DNA from: Pleodorina starrii
Lineage: Eukaryota; Chlorophyta; Chlorophyceae; Chlamydomonadales; Volvocaceae
NCBI GenBank assembly: GCA_030267565.1
Contig: BRXU01000011.1
Coordinates: 424,501-488,500 of the forward strand
Direction of reading: 5' to 3'
DNA: 64,000 bases
Shown here: positions 45,158-64,000 of the stretch, piece after piece
Position numbering within the stretch: position 1 is the stretch's first letter
How the letters are laid out: every line of letters starts with the position of its first letter
Made by a program: the position numbers and the translations under genes
The notes under the pieces: generated by a model
Told to the model about the DNA's origin: nothing
What the model saw: the letters and a program-made list of their open reading frames with translations, nothing else
The model's database searches: none

Positions 45158-47598
45158 TCATTCTTTGATGGGGCCCCATGGGCCGAAGAGTGCAGCGAAC
45201 ATGTTGTGCATCCCCTCGACAGGGTGAGTGCGGTCCTTCACCTTACCAGGCCGCACGTACCAGTGCATCCTGGGGCTCCAGCGCTTCACCTTCCCGCCAT
45301 CGCCCGCATGCACGGTATTACCATGCAGGAACACAATCTGGCCCGGCTGCACGTGTAGCCGGAGGATCGTGTGCTGGGAAAGCACAGACACGGCCGTGGC
45401 AGCGATGTCGTCATCCACACTACCATCCTCATTGTCAGTGTCTGAGTCCGTGTCCATGTCGCTCGTGCCGTAGCCCGAGTCCTCGCCGCCGCCACTGCCA
45501 CCATCTCTGGTGATGCCAGCAGCAGTGCCGCCGGCAGCGGCACCGTCGGCAGTAATGCCGCCAGCAGCAGTGCCGCCGGCAGTGGTGCCGCTGGCAGAGG
45601 CGCCGCCGGCAGTGGTGCCTCCGGCAGCGGCGCCGTCGGCAGCGGTGCCGCCAGAAGTGCTGCCGCCGGCAGCGGCGCCGCCGGCAGTGGTGCCGCTGGC
45701 AGCGGCGCCGCCGGCAGAGGCGCCGCCGGCAGCAGTGCCGCCGGAAGTGCTGCCGCCGGCAGAGGTGCCGCCGGCAGTGGTGCCGCTGGCAGAGGCGCCG
45801 CCGGCAGTGGTGCCGCCGGCAGCGGCGCCGTCGGCAGCAGTGCCGCCGGAAGTGCTGCTGCCGGCACCGGCACCGCCGGCAGAGGCGCCGCCGGCAGTGG
45901 CGCCACTGGCAGAGGCGCCGCCGGCAGAGGCGCCGTCGGAAGTGCTGCCGCCGGCAGCGGCGCCGCCGGCAGCGGCGCCGCCAGCACCTCTGGCCTTAAG
46001 CCTCTGGACCTGATCGTGCCAGAACCTCACCGTCATGTGGCTGCCAACGGACGCCACCAGTAGTGTGGTGTCCACCTCCAGGGGCGCAAATGCGATGTAA
46101 GCATGCATTGTCCCTGGTTTGACGTCCACATGCGGCGCCTGGGGCCCGACCAAAGTCGATCCAGGCTTGTTGACCAGAACAACCGGCCGCATGAGCTTTA
46201 TGCTCTGCACGCCGGGCTGCCGACGTGCAGCCCCCAGGAAGGGTCGCAGCAGCGTCTCAGCCCGCATCTTGAAGGTGACAAGCGGTGCCGGGGTGTCATC
46301 TTGTAGAATGGCCTGCAGCCGTCGACCGTCGTTTCTCCTGCCCGTGCCCGTGCCCATTGTCGGCCTGCCCTCCCCGTCCTTCTCAATGCCGTCCTCCTCA
46401 TCCAGCACCACGTACTCGAAGATGGGGAAGCCGTTGTCCTCGGCATAAGTCACCGCATGGGGTGCGGCTGCTGCAGCCAGCCGCTGCAGGTCTGCATCGT
46501 GGATGACAGCAATGCCTGAGCGCTGCACCGTTGCCGCCACATCCTCGGGACTCGCACAGAGGAATAAGCTGGCATCCACATCGCGCAGCTTCTTCACATC
46601 AAGACAGCGGTGGCGCCCGTGCGCGATGACGCTGCGCTTGGGTTGGCGGTTGCGTGGGCCATTGTTGCGAGCCCGCTTGCGAACTGCTGACGACTTTCCG
46701 TGCCAACGCTTTTTGTGCCCCTGTAACTTCTTCTCGGTCTGCAATAGCAGGGAACCGGCACGCACAAAGTGATCAATCATACCTAGCAGCCATACATGGA
46801 ATTCAGTCAGAGCTGTTACCTGTTAGCCAGGTCCGAAATGAACGTATTAAACATCACGAATGTTTAAAATGTGAGAACGAAGCCCTGCAATATTATAGCT
46901 CAATGCTCACCGACTCGGTCAGGACGGCTGGCGGCCTCAGCATGTCCTTGTAAGCCCCCTCTGGATGGGCCGGCCCACCAGCTGTGGACGGCAGCAACAC
47001 GCTGGTGGCCTCCTGCAGTGGGCCAGCGGGAGCACACACCGGTATTCTAATGGGTGTGGTCAACACAGCACAGTGCACGTCAGGGCAGGGACAGTACCGG
47101 GCAGGAGAGGGTAGTGCAGGGCAGCGGCAGGACAGGGCAGAGAAGTGGCAGGACAGGACACGCCACGGCAGGACAGGAAAGGTCAGGACAGAGGCAGGCC
47201 AGGGCACGACAGCACAGGCCATGACACGGCTGGGGGCAGGGTGCGGACAAGATAGTGCAGGACAGGCCAACCCCCACAACTATCATCGAAGAGCATACCT
47301 GGTGCGCCCCCGTTGCCCTGTGCTTCTTGCTGGCATTGGGTGCAGCATCAGCCCCTGCCAGGTCGTCCAGGGGCAATCCCCGCTTGCTGCCCCCGCTCGT
47401 GTCCACCGAAGAAGCTTCCTGGGCAAGGAAGGTGGGAGGTGGGGGGGTGCACACACAAATCACACAAGCCCTTGCGGCTGCAGCAGCTCTTCCCCCGATA
47501 CACACCCCACCCACCCGCATGTGGCAAGTCGGCAGATCCCCTGCCACGCGCGGCGGCGGTGGCGTGGCGTTCTCCGCGGTCTCGGGGTCCGCACCCAT
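45158..47598 (-). CDS. 2-oxoglutarate/Fe(II)-dependent dioxygenase-like protein with NLS, carried by the element
   Basis: Exons, reading leftwards: 47598-47515, 47418-47299, 47012-46911, 46738-45158; all junctions are phase 0 (about 628 aa from ATG 47598). A strongly basic stretch (KKRWHGKSSAVRKRARNNG..RNRQPKR) is a likely nuclear localisation signal. The catalytic core follows. The iron ligands His and Asp are in APHVDVKPGTMHAYIAF (about 46118-46135). The distal His is in VFLHGNTVHAGDGG (about 45302-45330), and SPRMHWYVRP supplies the Arg for 2-oxoglutarate. Between them lies a Gly/Ala/Ser pentapeptide-like insert (45510-46000) and an acidic block (DMDTDSDTDNEDGS). The spacing and motifs are those of double-stranded beta-helix dioxygenases. 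Substrate is unknown; nuclear targeting in a transposon makes nucleic acid or chromatin a plausible target, by analogy with TET/JBP genes in KDZ elements. The start may lie further upstream. Confidence 0.75.
45510..46000 (-). repeat. Degenerate 15-bp repeat coding Gly-Gly-x-Ala/Ser-Ala units
   Basis: Units of gccgccggcag(c/t)g(g/c) with changes at fixed positions fill the middle of the dioxygenase exon. On the coding strand they give about 32 pentapeptides such as GGAAA, GGTTA, GGASA and SGTTA. The frame is kept throughout, so the insert is translated and not a sequencing artefact. Confidence 0.85.
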
Positions 47599-47628
47599 GC
47601 CGACAAGAGAGCCGCCTCCATCCTCCTG

Positions 47629-48690
47629 ATGAACAAGGTCCTGTATAACAAATGGCGGAACCGGCCGACCAAGCGTGCTGACACTGGGCAGGACAACAAG
47701 GGTGAGCGAGTTGCTTTTTAATCTCTTGGCTGGTGGCTGGGTGGGGTGGATCGATCGGATCGGATCATGTCCGTGCATCAGGTTAAACCCCACACACCAC
47801 CAAGCTGGATGGTGTGTGGGGTTGTCGGGGTTGGGGCTTAGGGGCGGGTGGACGGAAACCCTGTTCTGTGCAGCAGCATGAGTTGCCCCCCACCCAACAC
47901 ATACACCCAGCTCTGTCTGTCTGATCCATCCGTTGGGGCTCGCTTGTATCGGTTGGCTGGGTTGGCCGTGATGCAGAAAACAGGGGCCGGGTACCCGGTG
48001 CCACGGTCCCCAAGAAGATCAGCTGGACGCAGCTTCTGGACAGCGACCCCAGCGAGCTGGACACCTACAACAGCAGCTCGAGCCACGCTGCATATCTGCA
48101 AGGCAAGGCGGTCGATGACCCCATTGTGGGCTCCTTCTTGGTCGGCGCCAAGGCCGGTGCAAAGGGCAAGCCACTGCCCTTGGCGGTGGGCTTGCTTCTG
48201 GGGCCACTGGTAAGTGGTCCGAAAGTGTAGATGTGGTGTGCTGTCTGCAGTATCATCTTCTGAAGCGGGCATTCATTCGCGTGCAGGACGCCGAGGCGGA
48301 GCCTGGTAGCAAGGTGAAGGTCCTGGTCGTGTCGACAACGGCCACCAAGAACTGGCCGGGTGTCATCCACCTGCCCGTGCCAGTGCCCGACTTTGACGGG
48401 ACTATGAAGTGCCCGGTCATGTTTACTGAGGTAAGGGGACAAGTGCGTGCACACCTACCATACACGTGCGTGTAAGTCAACGAGTGGTGACTATTGAAAC
48501 ATCACACTGCACTGCTTTTTTACAATCACAGGTTGAGTGGCCGGTGGTCGGCCTGCTGGCGGTGATGGATGGCAGAAACGCCATCGACTTCGCAAAGCTC
48601 AAGTGGGGGCTGCAAGAGGCCTCACTCATCAACGCTCGGCGAGCTGTCAAGGGGGCCCTGGACATGGCGGGGGGGCAGCCAGCGGAGTAA
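47629..48690 (+). CDS. Unrecognised 202-aa protein carried by the element
   Basis: Exons 47629-47701, 47977-48209, 48287-48430 and 48532-48690 keep phase at every junction (609 nt including stop). The first exon is basic (MNKVLYNKWRNRPTKRAD). The second has KKISWTQLLDSDPSELDTYN and DDPIVGSFLVGAKAGAKGKP. The third and fourth form alternating hydrophobic strands (KVKVLVVSTTATKNWPG; VIHLPVPVPDFDG; CPVMFTEVEWPVVGLLAVMD) ending in a helix (LKWGLQEASLINARRAVKGAL). No transmembrane segment, zinc finger or DDE motif is visible, and I recognise no family. Its ATG is only 30 bp from the ATG of the divergent dioxygenase gene, so one of the two starts may be wrong or both genes share an extremely short promoter. 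Codon-level coherence of exons 2-4 is good. Confidence 0.6.
47786..47823. repeat. Perfect inverted repeat, 14-bp arms
   Basis: aaccccacacacca (47786-47799) and tggtgtgtggggtt (47810-47823) pair exactly, inside the first intron of the 202-aa protein gene. Confidence 0.8.
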
Positions 48691-49891
48691 AGGATTGTTG
48701 CCTGCAGCGGGGGTTGGGGACACGGCGGCAGGGGTGCGGGGGGAGGGGGGTGGCAGAGGGTTGGAAGTAATCAGTTGTCATGCTTCGCTGGCATGAAGCC
48801 TCATGCGGGCTTGCTTTGCTAAGCATCAGTAGGCGGATCAAAGGTGCTTCGCACATGTACGTATGTATGCCAGCCTCACTGCAGGGTAGGATATTGCAGG
48901 CATGTTGTATTGGTACTCAGAGGGAGCGCCATGGTCTGACTTGGATTGCTATCTGTTTGTCGGTATCGTCGGGGTGTTGCTTCATGGGGAGATGAGTGCA
49001 CTATCTAGTTGAGTGTTTGCCCCACATTGTTGAGCAGTGGGCAAGGCAGTGTGTGTCGTCACCTGCTACCATACCTGTCAGCCACCATACAGTGGCGCTA
49101 GGCTGCATGCGGCTCTCCTAGCCCTCTTGATGAAATGGGTCGTGTTTTTGGCTCCGGTGGTGCCCGTCGGTAGGCAACCGTCGGTGGTGACCTTAGGCCA
49201 TTTGATTTCGTGTGGGTTATGTGCCACAACAGCGCGCTCCTGGTGCCATGGACGAATTGTTGATGCAGAGGGATGCGTGCAAGGCAGTGCTTCATAGGTG
49301 CCTGCTGTTGCATGTCTATTTCCTGCCCTGTACCCCGTGTTGGCAATAACTTGCGATGCGTCTTAGATGGAGGAGTCACGTCTAGTGCCTTTAGTAGGAC
49401 TACTCAAAAACGGTGCTTGCAAAGCCCGGACGTCGTGTAAAGGTCGCGAACCTGATTCCTCTATTGGTTAAGCATGCCACCCACTGGGTATAAGATTGGG
49501 TAAATCCTCAGCGTAATTCTTCCAGCCACATTAGTGGGTAGGTTTTGTGTTTAACTCATCCGGCCTTCAGAACGACTAAGTCGTTGGTTAAACTCTTCCA
49601 GCTGTAAGTAAGGATAAATACAGTGTTTAAGTCCGTGTTCTGCTGCTAACCCTAAGCATAGCTAAACTAGGGTAATTGCAGCCAACTCGGCCAAACTCCG
49701 GCTAATCCTAATCCAGCCCTATCTGGACGCTCCTAGCTAAATCAGCCTAAATGCCTCTTAAGTCGCCCTTAACTCGAAAAACGACAGTTTAAGTCGTGTT
49801 TAACTCTGCTTGGCCGGAGTTAAAGGTGGCTGCTTGCAGAAGCGCCATACAGCTAAGTCTTGCTAACCGTGCCTAACCTGATCTAATACCC
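48691..49891. other. Right non-coding arm of the element
   Basis: No gene. From about 49450 the sequence is packed with gtttaagtc, ggttaa, cggctaa and taagtcg words in both orientations, matching those near the left end. These look like subterminal binding repeats. Confidence 0.55.
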
Positions 49892-49919
49892 GACTTAAAC
49901 CGGGGTTCGTTTGGTAGGG
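49892..49919 (-). repeat. Right terminal inverted repeat of the element
   Basis: 28 bp, identical to the reverse complement of 43789-43816. Confidence 0.92.
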
Positions 49920-50196
49920 AGGCAGGCAGGCATATTCGATGTATGCCGTGACATCGCTGAGGCTCAGATCGATGCGTGAAGAAGTGCTGCTGATGCTGCT
50001 GGAGGGCGCACTGGCGGGCGGTCCGTCGGTTCGTTCGTGATAAAGAGACTCGCTAGGCAACCGGCAGCAGCGGAATGCCCGTGCCACGTAGTGCGGCGTA
50101 CAAGTAATGCGGGAAGCAAGGTGACAAATAAAATGCATTTGTTTTGGGATTCCACGGTAGCCAAAGCCCTGAGGGAGGAGATGGAGGCTGCTGAGA

Positions 50197-50406
50197 ATGG
50201 TGAAGAGTACAAGTGTACATTGGTCACTTATACTGCCGGTTGGGCAGTCGGCGGACTGGGTGCAGGGGATGGAGGCGCAATCGTACGTGTGGCAAATGAG
50301 GACGTACATACAGGAAATGCATGTAATACAAAGCTTTGCTTGGAAGGTTTTGGACGCGGGTTGGGACGACGCAGCTGACGATTATTGTCACGGACCGTAC
50401 GACTGA
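50197..50406 (+). CDS. Possible small protein or last exon, unrecognised
   Basis: A 69-codon frame from a real ATG to a TGA. Its later part (SADWVQGMEAQSYVWQ; MHVIQSFAWKVLDAGWDDAA) has a protein-like mix of residues, but an overlapping frame is equally open and there is no splice support. It could be an exon of a decayed gene cut by the element or its neighbours. Confidence 0.22.
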   Translation: MVKSTSVHWSLILPVGQSADWVQGMEAQSYVWQMRTYIQEMHVIQSFAWKVLDAGWDDAADDYCHGPYD

Positions 50407-52536
50407 TGAATGCATGTACTTGTCGGCTCTTGACCGGACGGCGGCCCACCGAGTGTACGTAGATAGTCGTTAGTGTAGTCGTTGTGCAAATGGAGCTTCT
50501 TGCATGCAGGACAAGCAAAGTACAAGTCGGTGCAGGAGGTGATGTTTGTCCACCGTTAGACCCGGACAAGAGCTAATCATTGGAAGGAAGTGCGGTGATG
50601 TATGAGGGCAGTGCAGTAGTGTATGCAGTACTGTAGCATCGCTGAGGCATGAAGATCATATAGCTCGACGCTGATGCTACGGTCAGCGTTCATTCCGTGG
50701 GCAGTTGCCCGGTCGTTCGTTCCGAAGTCGCAAGCGATATACGCACGATATGAGTTGACGCAACGCGGGAATGAGTGCTAAGAATCCTGCTGTAAGTGGT
50801 TGGGAGAAGTGTTGGGAATTCATGCGTACGTCCAGTCCCTAGCAGGTTATGGTGCGTGGTAGTTGGTTAACTTCGGTTGCCAACGGCCTCCTGTACGGAG
50901 GCCGATCTACCTTCCATTATGGATAGAGATCGAGCTGCGCTCGCGCTCTCGGATAAACAATGTACCCATCTGCGAGATGAACCATTCTGCCCGGGCTGTA
51001 TGATACATTAACAAAAAGTTTTGAGATGCCAATGGCAACCATGAGCGAACAACTTGACGAGTACCTCACACAACATCTGACACGACAGACCATCCCATTC
51101 AGGGTGGGGAACTGCCTTCGAGGCATTTATTTGTATGGTTGCTGGCGTCATGGACGGGTGTGACAGTAAGCGTTGCCGCCGCCGCCGCTGCACGAGCGGC
51201 GGCGGTGGATGCGTCTGGCACGCGTACATACCAAATAAACATACGAGAATACGTATGTCATGAAGCAGGTTGTTCAGGCGACTCGCTACCTCAGGGCCGG
51301 CATTGGTGGTACTAGTCATGCAAACTACTGCGCCTACGTATGTAACAACGAATGAACTCGTCATGGCGTGCGTGCTGCAGCCTGCTGTGCGTGCAAGAGC
51401 CACCGCTCATCACCAACGACCATACTCGCAACGGTGCTCGTCCGAGGCAGGCGCAAGCCAACTGTATGAGAGTGCTGTCGGGATATGCGCGGGTCATCTG
51501 CTTGTAAGGGCGGCAGTAGCCGACATCGTGTGGAGCGACGAGATAATGCATTCTGTGTCGATGGGCTCGCGGTTGCCTTCCTTTGCCAGCTTACAGTACG
51601 TATGCAGAACGGTATCTATCTGCGTTAGGCGCCAGCAGCACCACGCTCGGGTATGCGCAAAAAATCATTTATGCCTCCATCAGCCCTTTACGTCTCTCTC
51701 TCCCTCCACTTGTAGTCAGTCAAGCACATGTGTGGCAAACGAAGTCAATTATTGATACCACAGACGGCCCGTCACCAATCTAGCAAAGTCCCTTTTCAGC
51801 TCACAACCAAAAGATGATCAAAGTCCCTCGTCTTTTCAGCTCATCACAACCGTCGCGTTCACATGAATGGCAAAATGAATCAAGGCTAACAGGCATGCAT
51901 CCTCACGCACTGATGCCGAGCCAAACTCCTTTTATGGCAATCAAGATTTATGGCAATCAAGCGTTTATGGCAACGTTTATCACCACCACCTACCAATCAA
52001 GCCATTGCTACGCAGCACGCACAACATCATCAGAGGAAACATATACGGCAATGAAACGAACGGACACGCATGTGCGCCAAGCGCAGCGCGCCACATTAAA
52101 TGGCAGCTACAATGACGCTCAATGTCTAATGCCCCAATAAGGCTTGCCACTACTAGCTAATGTGCGTCTGCTAGGTTGCGTAGTTTGGCACGTCTGTGCT
52201 AGGGAGCGGTCCCACGCGTATGTAGTTAGGCGTCCTTACAGGACGGAAACACTTCTCCGGTGCCAGTCCCTGTGCCGATGCCTGCGCCTGTGCCCGGGAG
52301 CACCTGTATGTAAGCATCTGTTAGCAGCGGATGCTCAGAAGCCATACTTCCCCCACGCATGAGACGACCTCGGCGCCTATGCATGGTGCCTCCCACCCCT
52401 CGCAAAGATGTAACCCGATAGCCAAGCGCTGAGAACATGCAGGTATCGAACGGTCGTACGGCACATATCTCGATACCACTTGTAAGCAACAACGGCGGGT
52501 GCTCAGATAGAATGGTCCGGAGCCAACGATACTTAC

Positions 52537-52676
52537 ACTACCCCTTCTGCTGGCGCCGGAGAAGGGACTGACAGCCACTTTTGCAGGCACAACCTCACCT
52601 GTGATAAGGATGACCCAGCAAATTGTCATGATGGGCAAAGAAATAATTGTGAGGAAGTAAGCACCGATACGCATGG
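52537..52676 (-). CDS. Orphan exon with a transmembrane helix
   Basis: Bounded by a good acceptor (GCTGTTTCAG) and donor (GGTAGT|GTAAGT), this exon reads (A)MRIGAYFLTIISLPIMTICW-VILIT, then GEVVPAKVAVSPFSGASRRGS. It needs one base from a preceding exon that I could not find, so it may belong to the 3' part of the gene to its right or to a separate gene. A TATA-like tatatata lies upstream at about 52815-52822. Confidence 0.35.
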
Positions 52677-52835
52677 CTGAAACAGCACGTGATGTACCTG
52701 CTCAACACAGATGCACGCATGCCGTGCATCGGCCTGCTATTATCTTGCTTTTCTATCTAATACTTTGAAGCGAGCTGAGGGTACCCCCTGGGGGCCGGAT
52801 TTATTCGGTTCTCTTATATATACACATATGGTGTC

Positions 52836-53048
52836 ATGGATCAAGCCAAGGAATGGAGTTTTCTTCAAAGACCTCGGTGGCGAATCCGGTATGCATGCCG
52901 ACGGTCACGTCGATCGATCCAAATAATTGACAGAACCATTAATCCAGAGGACGACTTCGTCTACCCGACGGCGGCCGACACCGCCGTCAAATCATACGCC
53001 GGCGGCGCCGCCCATCCGCTTGTCAACGCTCGCTCATCAATTCCATAG
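52836..53048 (+). CDS. Possible 70-aa protein, unrecognised
   Basis: ATG at 52836 lies shortly after ttatatatacacatatgg. The frame reads MDQAKEWSFLQRPRWRIRY, then DRTINPEDDFVYPTAADTA to a TAG at 53048. Its second half uses GC-rich third positions like real genes here. No family is recognised and it overlaps the region where the minus-strand gene should end. Confidence 0.22.
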   Translation: MDQAKEWSFLQRPRWRIRYACRRSRRSIQIIDRTINPEDDFVYPTAADTAVKSYAGGAAHPLVNARSSIP

Positions 53049-53145
53049 GAGAACTCTTAATAACTTTTGGGCGGAAAGATATTTATACCCTAATATGGCA
53101 AGCCTGTCTATCCACATAATAAATTATACACACAGCACAACTCAC

Positions 53146-63762
<10,617 letters not shown>

Positions 63763-64000
63763 CTGCCTGGCGATCCAATGCAACACACATACAGTAAGCA
63801 CGTCTTTCGCTAGCGAGCGAAGATATTCGTCACTAGTCAAAGTCTTACCCAACGTCGCTGGTAGCTTCAGCCGGCGATGCTGCTCAGTGTCCAGACGGCA
63901 CTGCTGGCTTTAGTTGACACTACTTCAACGAAGCGCTGTTGGTTCTGTCGCTCTATGCGAGCGAGCGAACCATGACACATACAGCGGATCTTACTTTCCG
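63763..64000. other. Window edge, upstream of the membrane-anchored gene
   Basis: On the minus strand a stretch ending ACGTTGG|GTAAGA (about 63895-63845) could be a further exon (CRLDTEQHRRLKLPATL), but its phase does not match the next exon. The gene start is therefore left open. Confidence 0.35.

Larger units (their letters stand above)
43788..49919. mobile_element. DNA transposon-like element with 28-bp perfect TIRs and two cargo genes
   Basis: The ends carry CCCTACCAAACGAACCCCGG... (43789-43816) and its exact reverse complement (49892-49919). If the element starts one base earlier, at 43788, an imperfect 8-bp target duplication appears: aagcaggc (43780-43787) against aggcaggc (49920-49927), seven of eight matching. 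Both subterminal regions (43817-44000 and 49450-49890) are dense in ttaagtc, ggctaa and gttaaac words, as expected for transposase-binding repeats. Two divergent genes lie inside: a 2OG/Fe(II) dioxygenase (-) and a 202-aa protein (+). Neither resembles a DDE transposase, so the element is either non-autonomous or mobilised by something I do not recognise. An 8-bp duplication would fit hAT or KDZ/Zisupton families. It is inserted just past the HET stop codon. Confidence 0.8.
49920..53145. other. Region with weak coding candidates only
   Basis: Three short candidates are listed separately (50197-50406 +, 52537-52676 -, 52836-53048 +). A further stop-free stretch at 50132-50378 (+) starts ATGCATTTGTTTTGGGATTCC and overlaps the first in another frame. 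The rest shows no exon chain. Confidence 0.4.

Noticed and set aside
45510..46013. Plus-strand Pro/Ala/Val/Glu repeat protein (167 codons)
   Set aside because: It is the antisense of the in-frame Gly/Ala/Ser repeat of the dioxygenase exon, whose flanks carry catalytic motifs on the minus strand.

Overview
The window is nuclear DNA from a eukaryote, most likely a chlamydomonadalean (volvocine-type) green alga. Every gene is split by many short-to-medium GT-AG introns, and coding exons are GC-rich with long Ala/Gly/Pro/Ser low-complexity stretches. Degenerate telomere-like runs of both CCCTAAA and CCCTAAAA type lie inside introns and intergenic DNA. The protein families (GPI-anchored FAS1 protein, six-TM TRP-type channel, HET-domain protein) also fit. 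No bacterial operons, rRNA or intact tRNA genes were seen. Exons were joined by hand from splice sites and reading phase. Where phases agree across every junction the models are strong; weak junctions are named in the entries.

Layout: 1-2.9 kb, no gene. 2.9-8.2 kb (-), a secreted, GPI-anchored protein with three fasciclin domains (12 exons). 10.2-15.2 kb (+), a plastid-targeted CPBP/CAAX-protease-like membrane protein (9 exons, 721 aa) whose active-site motif has lost a glutamate. 17.9-22.7 kb (-), a large unrecognised low-complexity protein. 23.0-24.0 kb (-), a small acidic protein, divergent from 24.4-29.6 kb (+), a TRP-type ion channel (10 exons, 726 aa). 30.4-33.5 kb, a tRNA-derived SINE whose head abuts a 2.7-kb array of the pentamer ACCAG (about 527 perfect copies). 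34.8-43.7 kb (+), a HET-domain protein with all three signature blocks. 43.8-49.9 kb, a 6.1-kb DNA element with 28-bp perfect terminal inverted repeats. It sits 90 bp downstream of the HET stop codon and carries two divergent genes: a nuclear-type 2-oxoglutarate/Fe(II) dioxygenase (-) and an unrecognised 202-aa protein (+). 49.9-53.1 kb holds only weak candidates. 53.1-63.8 kb (-) is a long, unrecognised membrane-anchored gene (10 exons assembled, start outside or near the window edge) with introns full of microsatellite, hairpins and dispersed repeats.

The genes do not form a pathway; they are separate nuclear genes. The most interesting unit is the TIR element with its dioxygenase cargo, which has no recognisable transposase. 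Next are the pentamer array that seems to have grown from the SINE head, and the algal HET protein.
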